Translations under genes and position numbers: made by a program
NCBI RefSeq assembly: GCF_001567585.1
Contig: NZ_LRQV01000079.1
Span: forward strand, 1-32,785
DNA: 32,785 nucleotides
DNA from: Micromonospora rosaria
GTDB taxonomy: Bacteria; Actinomycetota; Actinomycetes; Mycobacteriales; Micromonosporaceae
Direction: 5' to 3'
Shown here: one piece after another, positions 23,491 to 31,900 of the stretch
Layout of the letters: each line of letters begins with the position of its first letter
Numbering within the stretch: position 1 is the stretch's first letter
The notes under the pieces: model-generated
What the model was told of the DNA's origin: nothing
Seen by the model: only the letters and a program-made list of their open reading frames with translations
Database searches by the model: none

Positions 23491-25574
23491 GCGGGCAGCC
23501 AGGGCCGGAGCAGAACGGCCGACAGGTGCCGGAGCAGGGCGCAGGGCAGCCGGAGCCCGGCGGTCAGCGGGTGCCGGAGCAGAAGGCCGCCGACGCGACA
23601 CCGAGGCGGCTGCCGCCCGGGGGCGGGCACCGGGGCGGCGGCTGGATGAACGCGGGGATGCCGGCCGAACGGTCGATGAACTTCGGCCCGTCCGCGCGCC
23701 GGCTGCTCGGGCGGCTGCGCCCGCAGCGGCTGCACCTGGTGGCGGTGATCACGCTGGCCGTGGTCAGCGTCGCGCTGAGCGTGATCGGGCCGAAGATCCT
23801 CGGGCACGCCACGGACATCATCTTCACCGGCGTGATCGGGCGGCAACTGCCCGCCGGGAGCACCGCCGAGCAGGCCGTCGAGGGGGCCCGCGCGGCCGGC
23901 AACGACAACTTCGCCGACATGCTGGCCCGGATGGACGTGGTGCCCGGGACGGGCATCGACGTCGCCGCGCTGGCCCGGGTGCTGCTGCTGGCGCTGGCCC
24001 TGTTCCTGGTCGCGAGCCTGCTGCTGTGGTGGCAGGGCTGGCTGCTCACCGGCGTGGTGCAGCGGACCGTCCGGCGACTCCGCGCCGACGTGGAAGACAA
24101 GATCAACCGGCTGCCGCTGCCCTACTTCGACAGACAGCCCCGGGGCGAGCTGCTCAGCCGGGTCACCAACGACATCGACAACATCTCGCAGACCCTCCAG
24201 CAGACGCTGAGTCAACTGCTCACCTCGCTGCTCACCGTGCTCGGCGTGGTGGTGATGATGTTCGTGATCTCGCCGCTGCTGGCCTGGGTGGCGCTGGTGG
24301 CCGTACCGCTGTCGGTGGTGGTCACCCAGCAGATCGCCAAGCGGTCGCAGCGGCAGTTCATCGCCCAGTGGACGCACACCGGGGAGCTGAACGCGCAGAT
24401 CGAGGAGGCGTTCACCGGGCACGAGCTGGTCAAGGTCTTCGGCCGGCAGCGGGAGGTGGAGGCGGCCTTCCACGCCAAGAACGAGGAGCTGTTCAGGGCC
24501 AGCTACGGGGCGCAGTTCATCTCCGGGATCATCATGCCGGCGATGATGTTCATCGGGAACCTCAGCTACGTGGTGATCGCCGTGGTCGGTGGCCTGCGGG
24601 TCGCCTCCGGCACGATGAGCCTCGGTGACGTGCAGGCGTTCATCCAGTACTCGCGGCAGTTCACCCAGCCGCTGACCCAGGTCGCCGCGATGGCGAACCT
24701 GCTCCAGTCCGGGGTCGCCTCGGCGGAGCGGGTCTTCGCGGTGCTCGACGCCGACGAGCAGACCCCGGACCCGGCCGAGCCGGCCCGGGTCACCCGGCCG
24801 CGCGGCCGGGTCGCCTTCGAGCACGTCAGTTTCCGGTACGCGCCGGACACGCCGCTGATCGAGGACCTGTCGCTGGTGGCCGAGCCGGGCCACACGGTGG
24901 CCATCGTCGGGCCGACCGGCGCCGGCAAGACCACCCTGGTCAACCTGATCATGCGGTTCTACGAGCTGGACGCCGGGCGGATCACCCTCGACGGGGTGGA
25001 CGTCACCACGCTGCGCCGCGACGACCTGCGGGGCCGGGTCGGCATGGTGCTCCAGGACACCTGGCTGTTCAACGGCACCATCCGGGAGAACATCGCGTAC
25101 GGCCGGCCGGACGCCACCGAGGAGGAGATCATGGCGGCGACGCGGGCCACCTTCGTGGACCGGTTCGTGCGCAGCCTGCCGGACGGCTACGACACCGTCA
25201 TCGACGCCGAGGGCAGCAACGTCAGCGCCGGGGAGAAGCAGCTCATCACCATCGCCCGCGCCTTCCTGGCCGAGCCGTCCCTGCTGATCCTGGACGAGGC
25301 GACCAGCTCGGTGGACACCCGCACGGAGGTGCTGCTCCAGCGGGCGATGGCGGCGCTGCGCTCGGACCGGACGAGCTTCGTCATCGCCCACCGGCTCTCC
25401 ACGATCCGCGACGCCGACCTGATCCTGATGATGGAGCAGGGCCGGATCGTCGAGCAGGGCAGCCACCGGGACCTGCTCGCCGCGCGGGGCGCCTACCACC
25501 GGCTGTACCAGGCCCAGTTCTCCCAGCCGGTGGCCGACGACGCCACCCTGGAGCCGGCATCGGTGGCGACCTGA
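23487..25574 (+). CDS. ABC exporter half-transporter, catalytic subunit
   Basis: A 695-residue partner of the preceding subunit. Residues 1 to about 60 form a Gln/Pro/Gly-rich extension with VPEQ/GPEQ repeats. The membrane domain spans about 70-420 with a long outer loop (about 115-160), and the nucleotide-binding domain 440-680. Walker A GPTGAGKTT is at 475-483, Walker B ILDEA with catalytic Glu604, and the switch His635 (IAHRLST) is intact. The signature is VSAGE (579-583) instead of SGGQ. GTG 23487 overlaps the previous stop and has GGAGG; a start at the ATG of MNAGMPAERSMNF would remove the low-complexity extension. A strong hairpin follows. Confidence 0.93.
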   Translation: MSGQPGPEQNGRQVPEQGAGQPEPGGQRVPEQKAADATPRRLPPGGGHRGGGWMNAGMPAERSMNFGPSARRLLGRLRPQRLHLVAVITLAVVSVALSVIGPKILGHATDIIFTGVIGRQLPAGSTAEQAVEGARAAGNDNFADMLARMDVVPGTGIDVAALARVLLLALALFLVASLLLWWQGWLLTGVVQRTVRRLRADVEDKINRLPLPYFDRQPRGELLSRVTNDIDNISQTLQQTLSQLLTSLLTVLGVVVMMFVISPLLAWVALVAVPLSVVVTQQIAKRSQRQFIAQWTHTGELNAQIEEAFTGHELVKVFGRQREVEAAFHAKNEELFRASYGAQFISGIIMPAMMFIGNLSYVVIAVVGGLRVASGTMSLGDVQAFIQYSRQFTQPLTQVAAMANLLQSGVASAERVFAVLDADEQTPDPAEPARVTRPRGRVAFEHVSFRYAPDTPLIEDLSLVAEPGHTVAIVGPTGAGKTTLVNLIMRFYELDAGRITLDGVDVTTLRRDDLRGRVGMVLQDTWLFNGTIRENIAYGRPDATEEEIMAATRATFVDRFVRSLPDGYDTVIDAEGSNVSAGEKQLITIARAFLAEPSLLILDEATSSVDTRTEVLLQRAMAALRSDRTSFVIAHRLSTIRDADLILMMEQGRIVEQGSHRDLLAARGAYHRLYQAQFSQPVADDATLEPASVAT

Positions 25575-25608
25575 GCAGCCAGCGGCGGCGGGGCGGCCGA
25601 GGGTTGGA

Positions 25609-25641
25609 CAGGCCGCCGGCACGGGACCTGCCGGCGGCCTG
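25609..25641 (+). terminator. Hairpin terminator of the ABC exporter operon
   Basis: CAGGCCGCCGGCA pairs perfectly with TGCCGGCGGCCTG around a seven-base loop, 34 bases past the last stop codon. No T tract follows. The remaining gap to 25892 holds no gene or promoter that I can support. Confidence 0.75.
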
Positions 25642-25892
25642 GGCGGCCCCGACGGCCAGGAACGGGGGACCTGGCGTCTCTCGGCCGCGCGCCGACAACG
25701 GTACGCCGCCGATCCCCGTTCCGCCGACCCCCGTGGCGCGGGCGCACCCGGCGTCACCGGTCGCGTCGGCCGCTCGTTTCGCCTCGCGGGGGCGTGTCCC
25801 TGGTCACCACGGGCCGGGGCCGTCCCGGGTGACGGTCGACACGCCGGCAGGCTCGCACCGACAGACCGACCGGACCCGGCGAGGTGGCGGCC

Positions 25893-26549
25893 ATGCTCGA
25901 AGCGCCTGTTGACGTCACGTCCCCGCTCTGGGCGTACCTCGTCCTGCTGGGTCTGTTGGCGCTCGACGCGTTCGTCCCGGTCGTCCCGACCCAACTTCTC
26001 ATGGTCAGCAGCGGCGCGCTCACCGTCTACGGCACGCTCAGCCTGCCGGTGACGATCGCGGTCGGCGCGCTCGGGGTCTTCGTCGGCGATGTCGCGTGCT
26101 ACCTGCTCGGCCGGATCGCCCCCGACCGCCGGCCGCCCGGCCCCGCCGTACCCGGACGGGCCCGTCGGGTCGCCGGCCGGGTGCTGCACCGGCTGCGCCA
26201 ACCGGGACCGCTGGTGATCCTGCTGTGCCGGTTCGTCCCGGGCGGCCGGATGGCGGCCTGCTTCTCCGCCGGCCGCAGCCGGTACCCGTACCGGCTGTTC
26301 CTGGGGTGGGACGCGGCGGCGGCGCTGGCCTGGGCGTCGTACGGCGCGCTCGTCGGGCACCTCGGCGGGATGGCGCTGGCCGGCTCGGCCTGGCGGCTCG
26401 CCGTGGTCGCCGGGGTGGCGGCGCTCGGGTTCGCGGCGGCCGGCTGGGCGCTCACCCTGCTCGGTCCCCGCGACGGCGGGGCGCCCCGGCGACCGCCGGT
26501 GGTGCCCGCCGGGCAGCCGGCCGGGCCGGGAGACGACGCCGGCCGGTAG
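25893..26549 (+). CDS. DedA-family membrane protein
   Basis: A 218-residue membrane protein. Family features are the short N-terminal re-entrant region (LALDAFVPVVPTQLLMVSSGAL), GDVACYLLGR, and VILLCRFVPGGRMAACFSAG, which contains the conserved RF-PG-R. DedA proteins belong to the VTT/SNARE-associated group; members act in undecaprenyl phosphate or phospholipid translocation and proton-dependent resistance. The role here is not specified by context. The tail is Pro/Gly-rich. ATG 25893 with GAGG at eight bases is preferred; GTG 25884 would add three residues. Confidence 0.88.
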   Translation: MLEAPVDVTSPLWAYLVLLGLLALDAFVPVVPTQLLMVSSGALTVYGTLSLPVTIAVGALGVFVGDVACYLLGRIAPDRRPPGPAVPGRARRVAGRVLHRLRQPGPLVILLCRFVPGGRMAACFSAGRSRYPYRLFLGWDAAAALAWASYGALVGHLGGMALAGSAWRLAVVAGVAALGFAAAGWALTLLGPRDGGAPRRPPVVPAGQPAGPGDDAGR

Positions 26550-26642
26550 GGGTCTTCCCCGATCGGGCCCCGGTCTTCGCGGCCACCGATCTCGGTGTCC
26601 GTCCCGGATCCCCCGGGCGGCTGCCGACGACAGGCTGGTCGT

Positions 26643-27242
26643 ATGCGTGCGAACCGGTACGGCGGGCTGCTGGCGCTCGGTGGGATCGCCCTGGCGGGGG
26701 TGCTCACCGTGGTCGGGCACCTCGACGCCGCCGACGGGTTGGACCCGTGGACGGCGACCATCAGCGACTTCGCCGTCTCCGACCGGGGCGGCGCGATCGA
26801 CGTGGCGATGGTGGTGCTCGCCGGGGCCAGCGCCGTCCTGTTCCCCGCGCTGCCCCGGCCCGGGTACCGGATCGCGCGGGTGCTGCTGACCGTCTGGGTG
26901 GGCGGGCTCCTGGTCGCGGCGGCGGTGCCGACGAACGCGCCGGGGCTGCCCATGGACACCGCCGCCTACGTGCACCGGTACGCCTCGGTGGCGGCGTTTT
27001 TGGCGCTGCCGGTGGCCGGCTGGCTGCTCGCCGACCGGCTACCGGCGGCGACCGGCCGGTGGGTCCGCGCCCTGGCGCTGGTCAGCCTGACCCTCGCGGC
27101 GACCATGGTGGGCTCCGCCTACCTGGCCGACCGGGCCCTGCTCGGCCTGGTCGAGCGGCTGCTCATCGTGGTCGAGGCGGTCGTCCTCGGCAGCCTGGCC
27201 CTGGCCGCCGCCCGACCGGCCGGGACCACCCGGGGGTCACTC
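26643..27242 (+). CDS. DUF998-like membrane protein lacking its own stop codon
   Basis: About 200 residues with six hydrophobic segments: GLLALGGIALAGVLTVVGHL, a DPWTATISDFAVSD motif after helix 1, then helices ending in LLIVVEAVVLGSLALAAARPAG. The layout fits the DUF998 family, function unknown. The protein appears complete at about 27236, but no stop follows; the frame stays open through the whole antisense of lpdA to 28481. I give the end where family-like sequence ends. A one-base insertion in the GGGGG run at about 27233-27237 would bring TGA at about 27254 into frame, so a base error or a recent mutation is possible. CAGGCT six bases before the ATG suggests a leaderless start. Confidence 0.6.
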
Positions 27243-28640
27243 CAGCTCGTGCAGCATGAGCTGGCGGGCGGCCTCGGTGACGGAGCCGGACAGCGACGGG
27301 TAGATGGTGATCGTCTGGGCCAGCTCGTTGACGGTGAGGTTGTTCTCCACCGCCATGGTGATCGGCAGGATCAGCTCGCTGGCCTTCGGGGCCACCACCA
27401 CCCCGCCGATGACCTGCCCGCTGGCCGGGCGGCAGAACAGTTTCACGAAGCCGTCGGAGACCTCGTCCATCTTGGCGCGGGCGTTGCCGGCCAGCGGCAG
27501 CATCACCGGGCGGGCCGGGATGGTCCCGGCGTCCACCTCGTTCTGCGAGACGCCCACGGTGGCCAGTTCCGGGTCGGTGAAGACGTTCGCCGCGACGGTC
27601 CGCAGCCGCAGCGGCCGGACCGCCTCGCCGAGCGCGTGCCACATCGCGATCCGGCCCTGCATGGCGGCGACGCTGGCCAGCGGCAGCACGCCGGTGCAGT
27701 CCCCGGCGGCGTAGATGCCCGGGACGTTGGTCCGGGAGACCCGGTCGACGGTGACGTACCCGCCCCGGGCCAGCTCGATGCCGTACTCGGCCAGGCCCAG
27801 GTCGGCGGTGTTGGGGATCGACCCGACCGCGATCAGCGCGTGCGAGCCGGTCACCTTACGGCCGTCGGAGAGCTCGACCTCGACGCCGTCGTCGGTGCGG
27901 CGGACCGCCTCGGCACGGGAGTTGTTGAGGATGCTCATCCCCCGGGAGCGGAACACCCGCTCGATGGCCATCGCCGCGTCGGCGTCCTCGTGCGGCATCA
28001 CCCGGTCCCGGCTGGAGACCAGGGTGACCTCCACCCCCATGGCGAGGTACGCGCTGGCGAACTCGGCGCCGGTGACGCCGGAGCCGACCACGACCAGGTG
28101 CTCGGGCAGCTCGGGCAGGTCGTACACCTGACGCCAGGTCAGGATGCGTTCGCCGTCCGGGACGGCGGTGGGGAGCTGGCGGGGGGTGGCGCCGGTGGCG
28201 ATCAGGACGGTCGACGCGGCGATCGAGTACTCACCGCTACCGTCGGCGGGGGTCACGACGACCCGGTGGGTGTGACCGAGCGTGTCCTCACCGATCCGGG
28301 CCGTACCGGCGACGAAGGTGACGCCGGCCTTCACCAGCTTCGCCTGGATGTCGGCGGACTGCGCCAGGGCGAGCCGCTTGACCCGCTCGTGCACCGCGGT
28401 CGCGTCGACGGTGACCGCCTCCAGGCCGTCGGAGAGGACCCCGAACGCGTCCGTGTCCCGGTACCCGGTGACCACCTGTGAGCTGGCGATGAAGGTCTTC
28501 GACGGGACGCAGTCGGAGAGCACGCAGGCACCGCCCGCCCCGTCGGCCTCCACCACCGTGACGTCGGCGGACAGTTGCGCGGCGACCAGTGCCGCCTCGT
28601 ACCCGGCCGGTCCACCGCCGATGATCACGATCTGGCTCAC
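27237..28640 (-). CDS. lpdA: LpdA-like NAD(P)H quinone reductase (flavoprotein disulfide reductase family)
   Basis: A 467-residue flavoprotein. The FAD site is VIIGGGPAGYEAA (residues 5-17). A CVLSDC pair (Cys39, Cys44) stands where the redox disulfide lies in the family. NAD(P) binding is VVVGSGVTGAEFA, and GIYAAGDCTG is the second FAD motif. The C-terminal His-Glu pair of true dihydrolipoamide dehydrogenases (HxHPT...E) is absent; YPSLSGS stands in its place. That matches Mycobacterium LpdA (Rv3303c), reported to be a quinone reductase without lipoamide dehydrogenase activity. A gamma-glutamylcyclotransferase-like gene is divergent, as Rv3304 is beside Rv3303c. GTG 28640 starts right at the first FAD strand. 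Confidence 0.92.
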   Translation of the reverse strand: MSQIVIIGGGPAGYEAALVAAQLSADVTVVEADGAGGACVLSDCVPSKTFIASSQVVTGYRDTDAFGVLSDGLEAVTVDATAVHERVKRLALAQSADIQAKLVKAGVTFVAGTARIGEDTLGHTHRVVVTPADGSGEYSIAASTVLIATGATPRQLPTAVPDGERILTWRQVYDLPELPEHLVVVGSGVTGAEFASAYLAMGVEVTLVSSRDRVMPHEDADAAMAIERVFRSRGMSILNNSRAEAVRRTDDGVEVELSDGRKVTGSHALIAVGSIPNTADLGLAEYGIELARGGYVTVDRVSRTNVPGIYAAGDCTGVLPLASVAAMQGRIAMWHALGEAVRPLRLRTVAANVFTDPELATVGVSQNEVDAGTIPARPVMLPLAGNARAKMDEVSDGFVKLFCRPASGQVIGGVVVAPKASELILPITMAVENNLTVNELAQTITIYPSLSGSVTEAARQLMLHELE

Positions 28641-28746
28641 CGAGTCCGCCCCTCGCTCGTGCCCACAGTGACTTTCTTCTCTCCATCGCGTCCGACACGC
28701 ACCGTCGTATTCTCCCTCACCCGTCCGCCGGGCTATCGTCATCGCC
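28641..28746. promoter_or_regulatory. Divergent promoter region, lpdA and cyclotransferase-like gene
   Basis: TATCGT (28734-28739) lies seven bases before the GTG at 28747, with no ribosome site, so that transcript is likely leaderless. On the lpdA side a GAGGGGCG site lies about nine bases before its GTG. I cannot assign -35 boxes. Confidence 0.4.
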
Positions 28747-29202
28747 GTGCGTCATTACGCCGCCTACGGCTCAAACCTGGACCCCGCCCGAATGCGTGCC
28801 TACTGTCCGCATTCGCCGATGGTGGGCATCGGCTGGCTGGAAGGCTGGCGGCTCACCTTCGCGGGCGAGGACGTGATCGGCTGGGAGGGCGCGGTCAGCA
28901 CGGTCGTGGAGTCCCCCGGCGACCGGGTCTTCGTGGCCCTCTACGACATCCACCCGTACGACGCCGCCCAGCTCGACGAGATCGAGGGGGTGACCGCCGG
29001 CACGTACCGCAAGCTGCGGGTGCGCGTCTCGACCCTGGACGGCGACGTGACCGCCTGGATCTACGTCTTCGACGGGTACGAGGGCGGCCTGCCCACCTCG
29101 TGGTACCTCTCGGAGATCGCGAACGCCGCCGAGAAGGCGGGCGCCCCGGACGACTACGTCACCGAGCTGCGGTCCCGCCCCACCGGCACCGCCACGGCGT
29201 AG
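28747..29202 (+). CDS. Gamma-glutamylcyclotransferase-like protein
   Basis: A 151-residue protein with the GGCT fold signature YGSNLDPARM at residues 7-16, then LYDIHPYDAAQLDEIEGV and YRKLRVRV. Family members cyclise gamma-glutamyl amines or peptides to 5-oxoproline. Which substrate is used here cannot be told. The divergent arrangement with lpdA is conserved with Mycobacterium tuberculosis Rv3304/Rv3303c, from memory. The start is GTG 28747, seven bases after TATCGT. Confidence 0.88.
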   Translation: MRHYAAYGSNLDPARMRAYCPHSPMVGIGWLEGWRLTFAGEDVIGWEGAVSTVVESPGDRVFVALYDIHPYDAAQLDEIEGVTAGTYRKLRVRVSTLDGDVTAWIYVFDGYEGGLPTSWYLSEIANAAEKAGAPDDYVTELRSRPTGTATA

Positions 29203-29281
29203 CACGTCTCCCACGCCCCCAGTCTGCGCCGCCGCCGCGCGCCGCACCCGGCCGGGGGGCGAAAACGCGAGCGTTCGTCAC

Positions 29282-29304
29282 ACCCGCCACGGACGGTGGC
29301 GGGT
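29282..29304. terminator. Hairpin between converging genes
   Basis: ACCCGCCAC, a five-base loop, then GTGGCGGGT: a perfect 9-bp stem between the cyclotransferase-like gene (ends 29202) and the SCO6745-family gene on the other strand (ends 29401). It can serve both. Confidence 0.65.
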
Positions 29305-29400
29305 CGACCCCGCTCGGCTCCGGTCTCGACGCCGGGGCGACACGAGCCCCCGCGCGCCACGGGCCGGCCCCGGCTGAGGACCGCCACCGGGCCGCCCCGC

Positions 29401-30225
29401 TCAGCTCGGCACCGACAGGTGCCGGCCGGCCGTGGTCAGCAGCTCCACCAGCTCGGCCCGCTCCCGCGCGGTGAGCACCTGGTACGCGGGCGCGACCAGC
29501 CGGTCGGTCACCGCCGCCGCCCAGAGCTGCCGCCGCACCAGCGGCCCGGTCGGGGGGTACGGCGGCGGCCAGCCGCAGGCCAGCGCGCGGGTCTCGCCGT
29601 CCGGGCCGACGAGCACCGCCTCCAGCGGGGTCATCCCCGCCGCCCGGGTGGCGACCAGGTACCCGCCGACGACGTGCTCACGCAGCACCCGCAGCCCGAC
29701 GGCGACCCGGGCGGCCGGCGTACCGGTCGGCACCGCCACCTCCCGCCAGGCGGCGAAGAGCGGCATCCCGGTGGCGTCCGCCGCCGCGACCGCCCGCTCC
29801 ACCAGGACGGCCAGGCGGTCCACCCGGGGCAGGGCGCGCAGGTGCTCGTCGCCCCAGCGGCGGCACTCGGTGAGGGTGGCGACGACCACCTCGGCGGGGC
29901 GTACCGCGCGGGTCGCCGCGTCCCACCCCTCGGCCACCGCCCCGGGGGCGACGAAACCGAGGGCGGCGGTCACCGTGCCGGCGGAGACCTCCCCCAGCGG
30001 CCCGGCCCGGCCGGCGACGTAGCACGCCCACCCGGAGATGCCGAGCTGCCGGGCCCGCTCCGCCATGCCGGGGCTGCGGCTGGCCGCCTCGCCGAGGGCC
30101 AGCACCAGGGGCCGGCTGACGGCGGCGGCCTGCTCCGGGGTCAGCCCGTCCGCCGGGGACCGGACCACCCGCCGGGCCCGCCCGTCGGTGTCCTCCAGGC
30201 TGCTTCGCTGGCTGCGGTCATCCAT
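29401..30225 (-). CDS. SCO6745-family protein, function unknown
   Basis: A 274-residue helical protein without signal peptide or membrane helix. Recognisable are GWACYVAGRAGPLGEVSAGTV, ALGFVAPGAVAEGWDAA, PLFAAWREVAVP and RVLREHVVGGYLVATRAAG, the pattern of the actinobacterial SCO6745 family (also near Ser/Thr-kinase and natural-product loci in Streptomyces, from memory). No catalytic motif is evident. It is last in a three-gene operon, five bases after the coiled-coil gene. The start at ATG 30225 is tentative: the first about 25 residues are disordered. Confidence 0.75.
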   Translation of the reverse strand: MDDRSQRSSLEDTDGRARRVVRSPADGLTPEQAAAVSRPLVLALGEAASRSPGMAERARQLGISGWACYVAGRAGPLGEVSAGTVTAALGFVAPGAVAEGWDAATRAVRPAEVVVATLTECRRWGDEHLRALPRVDRLAVLVERAVAAADATGMPLFAAWREVAVPTGTPAARVAVGLRVLREHVVGGYLVATRAAGMTPLEAVLVGPDGETRALACGWPPPYPPTGPLVRRQLWAAAVTDRLVAPAYQVLTARERAELVELLTTAGRHLSVPS

Positions 30226-30230
30226 CCGGG

Positions 30231-31151
30231 TCAGTCTGCCCCGCCGTCGCCACGCTCCGCATCCCCCTCCCCGGCGACCAGCGCCTCCACCGCCGCCTCC
30301 ACCTCCCCGGTACGCCGCCGGGCCGCGGTCGCCGTTCGCTCCGCCGCCCGCCGGGCCCGCCGCGCCCGACCCAGTTCCTCCTCGGTGGCGGCCCGCCGCC
30401 GCTCCACCTCGGCCAGCTCGGCCTCGATGGCGGCGAGCGCGGTGGCCTCGTCGCGTTCCGCCGCCGCCGCGCCGGCCAGCTCCGCCTCGGCCCGCTCCTG
30501 CGCGGTACGCGCCGCCGCCAGTTCCCGCTCCAGCGCCCGGCGACGGCGGGCCCGCTCGGCCCGGACCGCCCGGTCGTCGCGCTCCCGCCGGGCCGCGCCC
30601 CGGTCCGGTACCCGGTCGGCGGGCGTCTCCTCGGCCGCCGTGACCAGCCGCAACTGCGGGCGGGGCACCTCACCGAAGCCGGCGTAGCTGGCCGCCCGCA
30701 GCAGCCGGCCGGCGCGGACCTGCTCGGCCACCTCGGCGTCGGAGAGCGCGGCGTTGAGCGTCGACTCCACCTCGGCCAGCGGGAGCTTCCCGGCCGCCGG
30801 GGCGCCCTCCTGCTCGGCCGCGAGCCGGCGCGCCTCGGTGACCAGCGCGGCGACCACCGCCCGCCGCTGGGCGGAGAGTTCCCGCAGCCGGGGGCCGCGC
30901 AGCTCGCGCTGGGCGGCCCGGAGCGCGGTGGCGAGCTGCACTAGGTCGGCGACGAGGTCCGGCCGGCAGATGGCGAGCAGGTTGACCAGCCAGGCCGCCA
31001 CGGTGGGCCGGCGGAGCCGGGCGAGCTGCCGGGCGGTCTCCGGGTCGCCGGCCCGGCGGGCCTCGGCGACGGCGGCGTCCCGGGCCGCGACGAACCGGTC
31101 CGGCGGCGTGCGGTAGAGCCGCTGGACGAGGTCGGTGGCGGGGCCCGGCAC
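30231..31151 (-). CDS. Coiled-coil protein of unknown function
   Basis: A 306-residue protein. Residues 1-170 are a helical domain (PDRFVAARDAAVAEARRAGD, then LRRPTVAAWLVNLLA and VLRAAQRELRGPRLRELS-like stretches). Residues about 185-290 are an Ala/Arg/Glu-rich coiled coil. It has no signal peptide or membrane segment. The N-terminal LRRPTVAAWLVN---- pattern is conserved in actinobacterial proteins without assigned function, as far as I recall. GTG 31151 lies four bases after the MBL gene stop, so they are co-transcribed. It should be cytoplasmic or bound to a partner through the coiled coil. Confidence 0.75.
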   Translation of the reverse strand: MPGPATDLVQRLYRTPPDRFVAARDAAVAEARRAGDPETARQLARLRRPTVAAWLVNLLAICRPDLVADLVQLATALRAAQRELRGPRLRELSAQRRAVVAALVTEARRLAAEQEGAPAAGKLPLAEVESTLNAALSDAEVAEQVRAGRLLRAASYAGFGEVPRPQLRLVTAAEETPADRVPDRGAARRERDDRAVRAERARRRRALERELAAARTAQERAEAELAGAAAAERDEATALAAIEAELAEVERRRAATEEELGRARRARRAAERTATAARRRTGEVEAAVEALVAGEGDAERGDGGAD

Positions 31152-31155
31152 CGGC

Positions 31156-31785
31156 TCAGCCGGGAATCCGGGTGCCGGGTTCCAGCCGCTGGTACGGGCA
31201 GTGGGACAGGGCCGTGTACTGCCGGTCGAGGACCGCCAACCCGTTGCCGTTGAGCAGGGCGTCGTGCAGGGCGAAGGCGCGTCGGGGGGCGACCGCCCGG
31301 ATGAAGTCGACGACCTCGGCGAACTTCGACCAGGGCGCGTGGATCGGCGCGAAGAGGGTGTCCACCGGCACGTCCGGCACCACCAGGGAGTCCCCGGGGT
31401 GGTAGACCGTCGAGTCGAACAGGTACCCGACGTTGTCGACCACCGGGATGTCCGGGTGGATCACGGCGTGCCGGCCGCCGTACACCTGGACGGGGACCCC
31501 GGCGGCGGTGAACGACTGTCCGGGTTCGACCGGGCGCAGCGCCTCGGCCGCGTCGCCGAGCGGGCCGGCCAGGGCGGCCGGGCCGTGCAGGACGAACGGC
31601 CGGCGGTCGAGCTGCCGGGTCACCGCCGCGACGTCGAGGTGGTCGGGGTGCTCGTGGGTGATCAGCACCGCGTCCGCCCCGTCCAACGCCGTCGCCGCCT
31701 CGCTGAAGCCACCCGGGTCGACGACCAGCACACCCCCGTCATGCTCGATTCGGAGGCAGGAGTGGGCGTACTTGGTGAGGTGCAT
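31156..31785 (-). CDS. MBL-fold metal-dependent hydrolase (UlaG-like)
   Basis: A 209-residue metallo-beta-lactamase-fold protein. MHLTKYAHSCLRIEHDGGVLV opens the domain, ITHEHPDHLD carries the metal-binding HxHxDH motif, and YHPGDS and HAPW supply later ligands. The group includes UlaG (L-ascorbate-6-phosphate lactonase) and many uncharacterised hydrolases; the substrate is not known. It heads an operon with the coiled-coil and SCO6745-family genes. The frame is open to 32166, but ATG 31785 has GAGGAG and starts at the domain. The divergent DUF4349 lipoprotein begins 115 bases away; AATAAA at about 31798-31803 on the minus strand may be part of its promoter. Confidence 0.88.
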   Translation of the reverse strand: MHLTKYAHSCLRIEHDGGVLVVDPGGFSEAATALDGADAVLITHEHPDHLDVAAVTRQLDRRPFVLHGPAALAGPLGDAAEALRPVEPGQSFTAAGVPVQVYGGRHAVIHPDIPVVDNVGYLFDSTVYHPGDSLVVPDVPVDTLFAPIHAPWSKFAEVVDFIRAVAPRRAFALHDALLNGNGLAVLDRQYTALSHCPYQRLEPGTRIPG

Positions 31786-31900
31786 CGCTTCTCCTCGCTT
31801 TATTCGATCGTGACGTCCTCGGGCGCAGTCTGCCGGAACCGGAGCCGCACCGCCGGGCGTCCGACGTATCACAGCGACGACCCGACAGATCGGAGCGACG

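Noticed and set aside
23232..26975. Open frame of 1247 codons on the minus strand opposite the ABC exporter and DedA genes.
   Set aside because: It is the antisense shadow of high-GC genes: low-complexity His/Arg/Gly/Pro-rich sequence, no domain, no ribosome site, and it crosses two real genes and a terminator.
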